Assembly (NCBI RefSeq): GCF_963662255.1 | Contig: NC_085046.1 | Location: 133,281,392-133,345,391, forward strand | Reading direction: 5' to 3' | DNA length: 64,000 nucleotides | Source: Cinclus cinclus | Lineage: Eukaryota; Chordata; Aves; Passeriformes; Cinclidae | Shown: piece after piece, positions 11,667-24,933 of the stretch | How the letters are laid out: every line of letters begins with the position of its first letter | How positions within the stretch are numbered: position 1 is the first letter of the stretch | The notes under the pieces: generated by a model | Database searches by the model: none | Told to the model about the DNA's origin: nothing | The model's input: only the letters and a program-made list of their open reading frames with translations | Translations under genes and position numbers: made by a program

Positions 11667-13306
11667 GCTTTTGTTTAAAGCTATTCAGAGTATTGTAAAT
11701 ACATTTCATAATGTTTTATGTTGTTTAAAGTAGTGTTGGCTTACTCAGAAACTATACAGTTCTCTGTTTGAAGAGAATGGGGAGTTGTTACATTTATTTA
11801 TCAGCGTTTTACATACCACCATTCCTGATTTTTAACTATGTAATGCTTTCTCAAAAGTCAGAAAAGAAACCTGTCTTATAAATGAACGTGAAGTTTTGTG
11901 GAAAAGTCAGGTCTACAAAAGGAAGTATAGTATTGTCTCAGTTTCCCTACTATGTAGCACAAATATTTCCAAGTGTATTTGGCATGTTTTACATACTGAT
12001 TTTTACATTAGTCAGACCTTCATCCCTGTGGTGAAATTCAGGATATTTTTCTCCATTGCTTCCAGTGGCAAGAAGTCTAGCTGCTGCCAGCCTTGAGGTA
12101 TCCACAGATGTTTATCAGAGTCAGCTAACTGGGCATCACAATTCACCTGGGCACATACATCCTTGCTGCCCACGGATCTTCACTCAGTCAAAAGAAAGAG
12201 CACTGCCTCCTGCATGGTCAGTGCTAATGCATACAGATTTTTATTTGTTCTTCAGCCAAAACCAGGGCTGACCAGGACTGTCGGTTATTTTAAAGAAAGA
12301 TAACATTTTCTTTAGACAATTGCCCAGATTTTTTAAACAATCAGTATAAACATTTGAGTTGCAGAAGTTATAAGTATTCATGCTACTTTCTCCTCAATGC
12401 CTATCGCAATCCTGTTTCAGCAATTTTGCTTTTAAAAAAAAGGATAGTGTTATGTAAGGTTTTCACATTTGCTCAGAGAAACGAACTCCTGATCCTGGAC
12501 TTCCCTCTTCTGGCAGTTCAGCATATTCTTCAGACTTATGTGACTCAAATGCCATGTGACTTGGGTGGTCAAACATAACTAAGCAGTGTAACCTAAATGA
12601 TGAATATTGGAAACTCCATCTGAAAATATTAAGTGAGAAGAAAACTTATTTCAAATTTGGCGAACAAATTAAAGTAATACTTACAAACATGACATATTTC
12701 TGCATGCAGATATTCTTCATCATTTATTGATTCAGTATTGATAGACCATATTGGCAAAAGTAGCCCTCCAGAATATATTTGCTATATTCACAGATCATTT
12801 TATTAGAGAAAAATATGCTTCACAATTAGCTGAATCCCCCTCACTCCTAATGTAGCACTCCTGACCATGGGCAGATTAGTGTGAAATTTAATTTGTGCTA
12901 ATCTGTCCAAGACCGAGGAAGCACAAAATATATTTTATGCGGTGTTTACTCACTTTACCATATATAGATAAATGCATGAGTGACAAATCATGCAGCTTCA
13001 GGTTTACTGGAGTGAAAATCTATAGTGCCATTAGGCCTGGATTTCATTATTTCATTTTTGTTGCCATGGGAAAGCAAGGACTGGGTTCATATTCTTAAGC
13101 ATATATATAAATGAAAATCTGTAAAGTTTTAAAATAGGTTTAGATGTATCAATTTATATCTATTGAGTAGATACAGGTTTTCTTCTATTTTCATATGGGT
13201 TATGTAGAAAGGATTCCTTTTTCTTTTTCTTTGTATAGTACTGGGAATATTTTAGATAACTTAGATAAGTAGATCTCTGGAGGAAAACTGAAAAGCTGCA
13301 GATTTT
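11667..13306. other. Anonymous AT-rich DNA
   Basis: No gene or clear mobile element is seen. Open frames of 60-75 codons at 11896-12096, 12056-12271, 12354-12578 and 12895-13098 carry no recognisable features. Confidence 0.5.
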
Positions 13307-13540
13307 GTGATGGAAAGCAAGAGTAATTTGCTGCATGAACACATGAAAAGAGCTGCTCTGTTTCTGACTGCAGTAGGAGTGCTGCTGGCTTTGCAGGCTC
13401 TTGTTGCAGGAATCAGTTCTGATCAGCTTTACCATGATAAAACCAGATGTGTGAATGATCCTGCTTGTGCACCAACTGTAGGGTCTCCAATGAAGGCTGC
13501 AAAAAAGTTGTTACTATTCAGACATTGCAAAACTCTCTGA
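13307..13540 (+). other. Short ORF with secretion-signal-like start (weak candidate)
   Basis: A 77-codon open frame. From the internal methionine at residue 13 (base 13343) it reads like a signal peptide: two basic residues, then about 19 mostly hydrophobic residues (16-34) ending in Val-Ala-Gly, a plausible signal-peptidase site. The remainder is short and holds three cysteines at residues 48, 54 and 74. I recognise no family. There is no clear promoter, splice site or poly(A) signal that would make it a gene, and a hydrophobic run of this length can arise by chance. I list it only because it is the most protein-like short frame outside the repeats. Confidence 0.12.
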
Positions 13541-16500
13541 ATAATTCTCACATGGCTTGAAATTGCATGCTGTATATCCCCCCACAAAAGTGAGATAAAT
13601 GCTAAATTATGACACAATTTGAGAGTTATTTATAAATGATTTTTGTGATCATGTGCGCTGTAAAAGCAAGGGACCACTGAGTAGCTTCCAAGAATTGTTT
13701 GGCAGTTACTATTTTATTTATTTATTTTTAATGAATTATTCTCTATGATTTATATTTATGGCCAAAATGGAATTGAGTGTCTTTCCATTAGGGGCCCGGC
13801 AGGGTTCAGCCCATGTTTTGCTATCTGTGGATAACTGTCACTAATTTACTGATGCAATAAGGGAAAACAAGGCAAGGGTTGTGGGATCTGCAAACAGTGG
13901 CAGAGATGCTCAGGGTGGATAAACAGGTGCCCAGTATTTCTGTGAATTTGGACATATTTCTTTAGGGTTAGATCCAAATTGGACAACCAGTACATTGTGA
14001 GAATTTAGCTATTGTGTGATTTGCAGTCTGCTGTGGAAGTGCTTGCAAAAGGCTGCACTGGAATGTCCCACAAGGACTTTATGTTGCATAAGTGATTCAA
14101 TCTGATCAATATGAACTTCCTGACAGATGGAAGAAAAAAAATCCTTATTTTTTTGCAACTAGCTAAAAGCACAGCTAAAACATCTTCAGTTTTGTAGGCA
14201 CTTTCACTGCTGGGTTGTGGGGCGATTTCAACAGGATAGCAGCAGTTTGCATTTAGTCTTTTACAAAGGCAGATTTTGATGGCGTTTATGCAGCAAACGT
14301 TCTCCCCTTGTGTTTGCTGCCCTCTTTTATGACTCCCAGTGTCCACGTGTGTCTGTTAATCACACACAGCCAATATTCAGGTGGCCAAGCCATGTATTGG
14401 CAGACTGCAGCTGGATTCTATTTGTTCTTTGTAACCAAATATAAACAATGCACCGATATACTTTGAAAACCTTTGCTGCTATGGTTCAGCAGCTGAGCTA
14501 AATTATTAAAGGGCTGGAGTGGCAATGTGTTGCAAAGTCACTTGAGGAAAATATAGAATTCTGTAAAGCATTCATCCAGTTCTAAAGAAAATATGTGCAT
14601 TTTGCCACTGAAGAAAGCCCTTGTAGTTAATAGTCATTATGATATACTATTTACTGTTCATATAAAACTCCAGTTATGGCATATTTTTATAAGAGATCTG
14701 TACCTCTTATTGTGCTAACCAGCCAAGTCTGCTATAAACCTCTCCAACTCAAATATTAATTTGAATTTCAAACATGCTGAAAAGAGGCATTTTGATATCT
14801 CAAACCCAATCCGTTTAAAAGCCAATAGACTTCAGGCCCAATTCAGCATTAAATGTCTTTGCCTTCTCTGGTGAAGTCTCTGATACTTCCCTGCCACCCT
14901 GATACCTTCTCCTTGTCAGTTTTTGGACTGAGTTTTATTTCCATGGTGCAATGCCCTTTAAAGGCTAAAAGCCAAGATTTAGTTGGAAATTTCTGTGTTT
15001 ATCATAGCAAAGGATTTTGTTCATCTAGGGAGATATGTGTCCAATGCACACCTCTAACCTGAAGAAGTCAACTTAATAATGGAAATATTTAAAACTAGAC
15101 CCTATGCAACTCTGTTTTCCCTTTGGCTCCTCCTAAGTCCAGTCATGCCCAACCTGTGGATTACATCTGGTGGTTCTCTTGTCACCCAAAATTCTCCTTG
15201 CCTCCTTATCTCATACTGGTATTCTTGGAAAAAAATCTGGCATGCCAGTCCAGCAAGCAGCAAAAACAAAAAAAGGTTGCAAATACTTTTTCCTGGATGT
15301 ATTTCCTGACAGTGCTATTATTGACCTAGCTCAAGAGAATAGTGAGTGATATGTTAACACAGTCAATTATTCAGGAATACTTACTTGGTTACTAATACAC
15401 AGCATTTACTTTAGCTCCAGAAATTTGAACAATACTTTTGACAGAGAAAGAAACTCAAGTATATCTTTTGGAACATGTGGGAAAGGGCAATGAACATTCA
15501 AGCGAATGAGGAAGTTCCTAAACTGCCTTAAACAGTGATGCACAAAGGAAGTTCAAAGCACAAGTGCAAGTATCATCTTCTCATGGATTTTTGACAACAT
15601 TATATTCTGGTTAAAACTCATCAGCAGTTGAACCACAGTATTCTGGTCACTCTTCTGTTGCACTGATTAAAGAGATCAAAAACACAGTCTAGATCAGATT
15701 TTTTTTTCTCTGCATTGTCAAGTAATTTGCACATTTCTTTTACATTTTTCAAGCTAGAAGGATGCTGATAAAAGCTCTCGGTGAAAATATTCCCAGTTAC
15801 ATTTAGGACTTTTTTATTCTTCACCTCTTGAAATTATTTTATCCTCTTTCTCAAGTTCATTCAAGAATTGGGCCCTAAAATTATTTACAATAACTCACTC
15901 CCTCTGTGTGAAATTTGAAATTACAGTTCAAATCACTTTCTTACTCCCTTACACAGAAAATATATGATGCTTGTGCTTACACATTGCAGACCCACACTCC
16001 CAGTTGCAGCTGGCATTATAGATTATAGATTATTATCTGTACCTTTTTACAAGGTCATCCATTCCTTTCTTGTTGCTTTATGAGTTTTTCTGCTCTTGTC
16101 ATTTTAAGTGGTATCATGTCTATCGATCATCATCTTCATGTCTTCAGTTTTCATGTCAGTCTCTTGCTGTCTCAAATTGAAGCTTTAAAAGTTTTTATCC
16201 TGTGCAGGCATTGTAACTGGAATCACACCTAACCTATTACAACTGCCATAATATCTTCCACATGATTACTGTAAGTACAGTACATCTGATAGGATCTGGA
16301 AAGCAAAGAAGAGACTGCAGTGACTTCTCATCTGCCATTGGAAAACATTTTTATCTTCCCAGGAATTATTATCAAGGGAATCTAAATGCCTCAAAAATAC
16401 AATAAAAGCTAAAACGTGTCTGCTGATTGTTTTTATCCATTTCACCTCTAAGTTTTAAGCCTACAGATCTCCTAATGAAAGATTTTGATACATTGGAATT

Positions 16501-17704
16501 ATTTGGCTTAATAAGGAGGAAATGAAAACACCTGACATCACCAGAACAATCACAATGAAATGATACCATTGGTGTTTTTATGGATTTTGATCAGCTCTGT
16601 GAGTTACATGAACTTAAGCTAAAGGAAAATCAACTTTTTAGCACTTTGTGTCTTATTTCTAACAGAATTGCATAAGAGGATCAAACTCTTCTTCCTATTG
16701 GCCATTCCTGACTTTAATTTAAAGACAACTAAGTTATCAGAAAATTTAGGTTGGAAAATAACTCAATAAAATGTTGCCAAAAAGGCAAATAAAGGTTTAA
16801 GTTCATATAACAGCTTATAAAGTATTAAAAAGACATGTCCATTAATAGTATCCATAACAGTGGATATTTACTCTACTGATAAATTGTTCTGTCAAGGCTG
16901 AGTTCAGAGATGAATTGAAAAGCTTGAACATTTACAGTGCAACTAAGCATTAACAGACCACCAAAGCAGAAACTTGGAGAGTTGAGGTTACAAACTGAAA
17001 AAATTTAAATGCATTTTAAACCTCTAGAAAAAATATTTATCATACACTATTGGTATTTTCAGATGCATTTTTACTTTATTTATTGCTAATGACTGTCATT
17101 TAAAAGAGTGTTAGAGCTATTTATATAATAGTTTTTATGCATATATATTTAATAACATCAAATTCTGTGTACTGTGTCTTGTTTTTTTTTTTCCAAAGAC
17201 TGTTACCTTGTAAGTAGGTGGGGGATTATTTCTTCACTGCAGGTACCATCAGCTCATATATTTTTCTCCTACCTTCTTAATAATATTAATAACTCTTGTT
17301 TTAGTAGTTCAATTGTTCATAAACAAGGTTAGGGTTTTTTTTTTTTTTTTGCTTGCTGGCCAGACTTACGACGAATTATGTGTCTATGTTAAATCAGAAA
17401 TTAAAGAGAAAATATTAACTAGTTATTAACACAATTAAAATTAAGACACTAGAATACATATATACTGAGTGTTTAGAAGTTCATAAAATATGTAAAGGAT
17501 TTCTGTAAGTTGTCAGATTTTAAATTTACTTTATACTGTGTTTCTACCCTTGTTTGCACATTCTTGTCAAAAACATTAACATCTCAGGCAAACCCTTAGG
17601 CTTCATTTGCATCACTGAGTTTGGAGTGATTCTGTATTATTTTAAAGTGGAAATCTGGGTGGTCTCTTCATGTCAGTGCACCTGCAGGACAGTACCTGCC
17701 TTGC
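13541..17704. other. Anonymous AT-rich DNA with poly(T) runs
   Basis: No gene is visible. It contains homopolymer T runs near 17182-17191 and 17335-17350. The minus-strand frame at 14005-14346 (113 codons) has no domain that I know. A stretch near 14340-14540, with TAAT, CAGCTG and AACAATG motifs, looks like vertebrate conserved non-coding DNA, but this cannot be tested without other genomes. Confidence 0.5.
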
Positions 17705-18760
17705 AGCTTCATGGAATGCCAGCATGGCTGAGGCTGGTGAGCACCTCTGGAGTTTGTCCAGCCCAGCCCCTGCTCAAACAGGGTATAGATCAGAGCAGGT
17801 TGCTCAGGGCCATGTGCAATTGGATTTTTATTATCCTTAAGGAGGAAGACTCTGCCATCTCACTGAGCAAACTATTGCAGTGCTCCGTCACCCTCACAGT
17901 GTAAAAGTGGTTTTGAGTGTTCGGATGGAATTTTCTGTGCTTCAGTTTGTGCCCATTACTTCTGATCCAGTCACTGGGTGCCCCTGAGTAGAGTGAGGCT
18001 CTGACTCCTTTACTCTCCTCATCAGCTGTGTTCAAATGTTGGTATATCTGTATCTGAGCCTTCATTGAGCAGCCCAAGCTCTTAGTCTTTCTCTGTACAG
18101 TCCAGTCTCTTAATCATCCTTGTGGGCCTTTGCTGGAGTCACTCCAGTATATCCATGTGCTCTCTTGTACTAGGGAGCCCAACAAAACATTTAGAATCCA
18201 GAATCCAAATGTGTCTCCCCAGGTCAGAACAGCAGGGAAGGATCAGTCTTCTTGGCTGCAAGGGGTCATTGCTGTCAACTTGTCCATCAGAACATTCAGT
18301 TCCTTCTCTCCCAAGCTGATTTCCAGATGGTCATCCTCCAGCATGGACTGGTGCATGCTCTGGGGTTATTTCTTCTAATGAAAAAGACTTTGTGCTTCTC
18401 TTTCTTGGACTTCATGAGGTTCATCTCTGTCCATTCTTCCATCCTTTCCAGATCCCTTTGAATGGCAGCACAGTCATGTGCCAATCAACAGCTCCTCCCA
18501 GTTTTGTGTCATATGCAAACCTGTGGAAGGTGCATGATGTGCCAACATCCATGTCACTGATGAAGGCTGATAAACAGTATTTTGTTCCAGTACTGAGGAC
18601 AGTGCTAGTGGCTGGCCGGGAGCTGGGCTCCACACTGCTGCTATCCTTGCAGCCCAGCAGTTCAGCTAGTTTTTGACACATCTCCCTGCCCCATTTATCT
18701 AGCTGCTGCTCCATCAGTATGTCTATGAGGATATTAAAGGAGACAGTGGGTAGATCAAAG
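17705..18760 (-). mobile_element. CR1 LINE fragment, C-terminal RT region and 3' end
   Basis: A minus-strand copy of about 1.05 kb, with its 3' side at the low coordinate. The order of conserved blocks matches CR1 from the 3' untranslated region (17705-18000), through the end of ORF2, to the RT core (18380-18740). The minus-strand frames at 18296-18484 and 18421-18714 are the RT relics. At 18508-18519 the catalytic FADD box reads FAYD on the minus strand, so the active site is lost. No octamer tail is left at the 3' edge. It is an old, dead copy, and short plus-strand frames across it are shadows. Confidence 0.85.
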
Positions 18761-19913
18761 TTTATATGACAAACATAGACTACAGTGGCCCAATTTACAC
18801 ATAGTCACATGCCAACAAGTAAATTTCCTCTTCCTGGAGACACATTCTTCCAATTCGCATTCTCTCATGTGTTTGAAATAGCTTTTGCACCAAAAACAGG
18901 AAAAAAAACCCTCCTAATTTCATTTCAGAAACTAAAACAGCTCATTGCTGAATTTGTTGATGAGCAACTTGGGCATCAGTTAATAATGAAGCTGGCACAA
19001 AGTAGATAGGAGGTCAATAGGATGCACATAGTAATTAAAATGCAAAGTTTGCATTGTTTTTAAGTAATACCATTGGGACACGGAATGCTGTTGGTGGATA
19101 CAGTTTAAGAAACAACCAAATAACATCTAGAAACAGCAGATAAAAGGATTTTTTGGCCATTACAGATAGTAAGAAAAACCTTATAGAAAAAAAGATTAAA
19201 TTTTTAAATTATTTAATATTTTTATTTATTTTATGGTAGCTGTTTATTAACATAAAATTCATCAGATCACTAGTCAATCAAATCTAAAATTAATTACTAC
19301 AAATTGCACTACTCAATGTGTTTTCTTCTATTTACACTATATAATTTAACTTGCAGAGTCAGTGGGGCCATAATAACCTCCTTTTCTTCTACACTGACAG
19401 CCATATCTTCCTGTATGGCAGGTCATGAAGTCTATATATAATTTGTTAATCTCCCCATCAAGTATATAAATATTCCTTTTAGATTTTACTATTTTAGAAT
19501 GTACTGTTTCAGCGCACAAAGTATTTAAAATAAAAATCTACTGAGCCCCACAAACGTGACAACAAACTATGGCAAGGCTCTCAGTTTGTCTTTGAGGAAT
19601 TTCCCAGCATGACTGCATATGCAATTACGTATTTGCATGAATATGCACAACACTTGCCTTGAACCTCTTTGCAAACCAAATGTTTTCTAACACAGATATT
19701 AGTGTTGGATTAATAAAAACAAGCTGTTCAACATCATGAAGTAAGAAACTCATAAACTTATCTGTTAATTAATTTACTTATCCCCAGAAACAACATCCAA
19801 CATATTCCTAACTGTGCCCCAAGAATATGGGGAAATAAGGTATCATGTGAAAGAGATTACACAGATCCAGAAAGGTGTAATCAAAGAAAGTTCGGGCAGA
19901 AAAAGTAGAGAAT
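18761..19913. other. Anonymous AT-rich DNA with an octamer-like motif cluster
   Basis: No gene is seen. At 19618-19648 three octamer-like motifs (TATGCAAT, ATTTGCAT, ATATGCAC) sit within about 30 bases. This could be a POU-factor site cluster or may be chance in AT-rich DNA. Confidence 0.45.
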
Positions 19914-20270
19914 GAGGAGAGGAGAGGAGAGGAGAGGAGAGGAGAGGAGAGGAGAGGAGAGGAGAGGAGAGGAGAGGAGAGGAGAGGAGAGGAGAGGAGA
20001 GGAGAGGAGAGGAGAGGAGAGGAGAGGAGAGGAGAGGAGAGAAGAGAAGAGAAGAGAAGAGAAGAGAAGAGAAGAGAAGAGAAGAGAAGAGAAGAGAAGA
20101 GAAGAGAAGAGAAGAGAAGAGAAGAGAAGAGAAGAGAAGAGAAGAGAAGAGAAGAGAAGAGAAGAGAAGAGAAGAGAAGAGAAGAGAAGAGAAGAGAAGA
20201 GAAGAGAAGAGAAGAGAAGAGAAGAGAAGAGAAGAGAAGAGAGAAGAGAGAAGAGAAGAGAGAAGAGATT
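19914..20270. repeat. Compound pentanucleotide array (GGAGA)n(GAAGA)n
   Basis: The array has two clean blocks. About 25 copies of GGAGA run from 19914 to 20040. They are followed without transition by 40 pure copies of GAAGA from 20041 to 20240, with a short imperfect edge to about 20270. The whole array is homopurine on the plus strand and has mirror symmetry, so it could form triplex (H-) DNA. The long Arg/Glu-rich and Ser/Leu-rich open frames across it on both strands are products of the repeat and not genes. No CR1 or LTR flanks it. Confidence 0.97.
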
Positions 20271-23200
20271 TCCAAACAACATCTGATTTTAAATCTGGGT
20301 AGCTCTTGATTTGCCAGTTCATTCCATTGCTAGAATTACTGAGTTTGATGAGAAAATACTGCAGTTTTTGCTACGGTTTCAGATGAAATCATTATAATTC
20401 CTGTCATTTTCTGCACAAATTGCCCATAAGGGAGGGCTCCTTCAAACAGTCAGTAGCAACCATCTCCTGCTCATTGTACAGTGGTTGCTGTTGCTAAGGT
20501 TATAGCTACACAGCAAAGTGCATCATAAATTCACAGACTGTAGCGTGCAGGAGAATTCACATTGGGTATCTGCCAGTGCATCCTCAGTGTTTGAGCCTGA
20601 TCACAGTGAGCAGTTTCCTGGCTGGCTCACAGATTCCAGTGCACTGTTGCAGTCACTGCACCTATCTACATGGCTGATGAGATTGGAAAAAAGAATAAAG
20701 GAAAAAACCCTGGAAAAATAAAGGCTATCTTTCACCTTGGGTACCTCCTGCACTATCTTTTTACAGAGGTATATAAGACAAACATGGAAGATAAGAGAGA
20801 GAGGCATAGTGACAGGCTTTCTTTTGGCAACTTGAGCTGTCTTTCAGGAAATGTAGCATGCCAGAACTGGACCCTGTAGTTAAAAGACTTCATACTGCAA
20901 TTAAAGGTGATACTTAGATGTAGGAGCAGAGTAAGAGCAGCCATGATGAGCACCCTCAGTAGTTGTGGGTATACAAAAGGCAGCCAACCTGCATGAAAAG
21001 GGCTTTTCCTCCACTTCACTTAAAAAATCAGCATTAGGGGTTTTGTTTTGTTTTGCGCTCTTTATCCTGGACCCTGGGCAACCAAATCTAGACTTAAAAA
21101 ACCCAGATGATTCAGTCAAAAAACCTGGATAGGTAGTAACCACAACAGAAGTGGCAATTTTCAGTTTCTAACAGTCCATGTCCAATCCCTCAAACTGAGG
21201 TTTTATCAGTCCTTTTTTTTAAAGGATTTTTTTTTTTTTTAGACTGCATAGACAGCAGAAAATCCTCAGTAGCAGAAGCTATTTAAAGTCCCTGGGCCAA
21301 TATCGAATCCTCAGATTTGGCAGTTGCAGGTTTCAGCTGGATTTTCTGGGCAGTAAGTAACTCAGCAGCAAATTTACTCTTTTTAATACAATGGCAACAG
21401 TCCTTGGAAGTAACAGAAATTACTTCAGATGGTGCCAAAATTTAAATGAAAAATCTGACTATTGCTGGCCTTGCAGCCTGCTGGCAGCAAACCCTGTGCT
21501 TCTGTGGGAGACCAGGGTTCAGGAGTGAGCTCAGGGCTCCTGCCTGCCCGCTGCAGACGCCCTGGTAGTGCCTGGGTAATGGGCTCTCACCCCACTGTAG
21601 GCTGATGTGCTGACCTGACCCGCTGTCTGAAAGTGCAGGGAGGTACAGAGAGCACTGACAGGATGGGAAAATATAGATCTCATTGGACATAAAAGGTACG
21701 TGCACGAAAATCTGATGATCCAGTCTAGGCTGCTGTTGCCAGTTTTGCTATTTTTTATCTCATTCCCTTCCAGTAATGTCTACATTATTCCTTTACATGG
21801 AATATATTTAAAGGTGGAAACACCACCTGTCTTCAAGAACAGCTTTTTCCATTGGGAACCAAAGAAACTAGATACGTAGTTTGTAAGGTTTGGGAGATTT
21901 CCTCTAAATGCAACCCATGTGGGTTTAGTATCTCTACAGAAGAAGTGTACACAGTCATCAGTTTTTGAGAAAAAAACTTGTAAAATGCTGTTGGAGAAGA
22001 AATCTGCTGCACGTAAATTTGCATTTTCAGATCCCATGTCTTCTAGCCTGTCTAGTCCAGACTGATTTCTGCTTGGGACTAGCCTTAGCTCTTGCCTGGG
22101 AGATACAGTGGGTATGTGAGTACATACAGCAATATATATGCAGGCTGTGAGAAAAGTCTTAGGAATTGGGAAGCTATCTATTAGTTATTGCTAATACACA
22201 CATAGCCTACAAGGCTCTTCTTGCCATGAAATCCCCAGCACTGCAAACAGGGAAAAGCAATGTTTTCCCCTGTGTGGAAAAGACTGAGGGTCAGCACAAA
22301 ACTCCCAGTCTTCTTAGACTGTCTGGATGAGCACTGTGGTAGCTGCACATTTTTACAACAGCTCTGTCTAATCAGTACAAATTTTGAGCATCTTCCACCC
22401 CTCAGAAATAAAATATAGGTTGGACAGTACTTAAGTGAGCCCAGAAAAATAATCACTGGCCATATGCTTAAGCTAAGCACACGCCTCAGAGCTTTACTAT
22501 AGTATGTCTTCAGCAAAAGGACTAAGACTTGGAAAAATTGTATTAATACAACTGTTTGGATTACAGTGCACCATATTCACCTGCCTGCTTCTATTGAAAG
22601 GATATTATCAGTAGGCCCCTTTTAAGTGTACTTGCTGTGATGCTGGGAAACTTTTTACCAACATTTGGGGAAAAAAATGTCTGTTTTCAATCCAAATTGT
22701 AAACCCATGAGAAAGGCATTTTGAACAGATGCTCCACTATGACTAGAATAAAAGCATACCAGAAAAAGTGCATGTTGAGATTGTTGCCTCATATAAAACA
22801 ATGCCTTATATTTCTCAATCACATTCTGATTGCCATCCTTTTAAAATACCTTAGCCACTTAGCTAGACATCTAGCTTTGCTTCTACATATACCCTGGGAA
22901 AGAAAAAGAACAACAGCAAAAATGCATAATAAACCTGAAATCAATCACTTCCTTGTATTGTTTTAATAAACACAGAAGTTAAATTATGGAGTCATTACAG
23001 ATAGCAAAGCTAGAAAATACGGAAAAAAAAAAATCTTGATTCTTGGAAGTCATATATTAGACCCCAGATAGAGGAGAGTCTGACACATCTGTAGTACAGT
23101 GTGGATTTTGAAGCAGTTGTGTTGAAAAGATCACACCAATAAACTTTTATTAAAGGTTTTCACAGACACACTTCCTGTCTTATTTTTCACTCCCCCTCTT

Positions 23201-24881
23201 CTCAAACACTGAATGCAGAATGAATTTCTCTCCATTTAGTATATTGAAATACTTGAGTGTACAAACCAAACCTCTACAGTTTCTGCTCTTCTAAGTCCTC
23301 CCTTCAGGATCTTAACTTTTCCTGTTCTGCCTTCTGTGCATGTACTTTTGAAGCTTTTAAGTTATTTGAATGTAAATTCATTTAATTGAACGAAAGAAAA
23401 TGATTGTGTTTTTCTTTCTTTTTTTCTTGCATGTGTACAATGTATGCTTAAGGAAATACTGTGTCTGACAGAAGAACTAAAGGAGTGTTTCACACTCGGG
23501 CCTTCTTACTGAGAAATAATTTTTACCTAAGTTAGGAAATAGGGTGATTAATCAGACCTAGTGGGAAGGATCTCAAAGTCCACAGCAGAGTAACTTGCTA
23601 TTGCTAGCCAGAAAATCCATTTGTTGACCATTTGCTAGAGACAGCTCATATGCAAATGCTGTTACAAATTATTTTCAGTAGGAAGAAGACAACTTACATC
23701 ATTTGTGCAGCATGTTCACTGTGACTTGACAACAGTCAACTTTATCATAATTGCAGCTAAGAATATTAAACTTTTATATTATAGGGATCCCATGGCAAAC
23801 TGTTTTTGCCCAAGATTCTTCCTGTTCTTCCTGGCCAACAGAAATAGTCATGTATTACTATATTGTATCTACATTTCCATTTCTTTACTGACTGCTTGAA
23901 AAGTTATTTAGTTCAATGCAAGTACAGAAGGAAGAAAAAAAGACAGCTGCAGTTCACAATCTAGAGAAGCCTATCAAGAAATTTAATATTAGTACCTCTT
24001 CTCCATTTACATGCTATGGAGAAGGAAGCATAATGGAAGAAGAAGTAATTTGATCCACTGTCAGAGTGATTTAATAGTCTCTTGCATTAGCATTCTCTGT
24101 AAGAGAGATTTATGTTTTCTCTAAAATCTAGGTGAATCTTTAAAAAAACCCAATTATTAATTTATCTAATATTTCAAGCTCAAAAATACATCTTCTCCTG
24201 GATTTAGCCGATGGAAGTAGCCACCAGCCCAGCTCTTCTGGGTGTTTGTTGTCAGCCATAGGATTCAAGTTATGCTCTCTTCAGACCTAGTGGATCTGAT
24301 AGTCTTGAATGCTCCCTAACCCACTTCACTTAAATAAACTAAGTTTCCAAAACCCTCCTGGACAACACGGTGTATATTTGCCATTCCGAGAAACGTAAAT
24401 TTGATATGGACAATTTTAATCACTTTGCACAGGTGTGCTTAGAAAAACTAAAGAAATTGATAATGGTCCTTAGGCTTGTGTTACCAAACAAATTGTATTT
24501 CTTTAAGGAGTCTATGCAGCAGCAGGGAAACATGTCATAAAATTCTTTTAACTTCAGCACAACAGTTCATGATCCCTGTATGCATAGTTAACACTTTGTT
24601 TTGTACCATACAGATCTTAGTACAAATATCAGAGATTAATGTGGCCTTGCATTAACTTCTTACCTCTGGGGTTAATAAGTCTTGTGCCAATTAATGCTTC
24701 CTTGTTTACTTACATTAGTGATAAACATGTACCAGTAGATTTCTTAATTTTGAGAACAAAGATAGAGTGTCAAAGTAAAGAATGATAAGAAAAGGGCATC
24801 ATACTCTCAAAAAAGAAAATAAAAAATCAGAAGATCTGCAGCCTTAATAGGGAATTTTGACCACCAAATGACCACCCACGA
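20271..24881. other. Anonymous DNA
   Basis: No gene is supported. A modestly GC-richer patch at 21460-21620 carries an 87-codon minus-strand frame without known domains. The overlapping minus frames at 21780-22037 and the frame at 22181-22516 have no recognisable motif. Runs of T occur near 21213-21240. Confidence 0.5.
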
Positions 24882-24933
24882 CCCTCAAGAAGTGCCTACT
24901 CCCACAGCCCTCAAGAGGTGCCTACTCATATCC
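24882..24933. repeat. Two-copy 26-bp tandem repeat
   Basis: CCCTCAAGA(A/G)GTGCCTACTC occurs at 24882 and again at 24908, a period of 26 bases with one difference in the core. It is a simple local duplication with no known function. Confidence 0.75.

Noticed and set aside
19808..20322. Long Ser/Leu/Phe-rich and Arg/Glu-rich ORFs on both strands
   Set aside because: They are translations of the (GGAGA)n(GAAGA)n array; every frame is open because the repeat has no stop codons.
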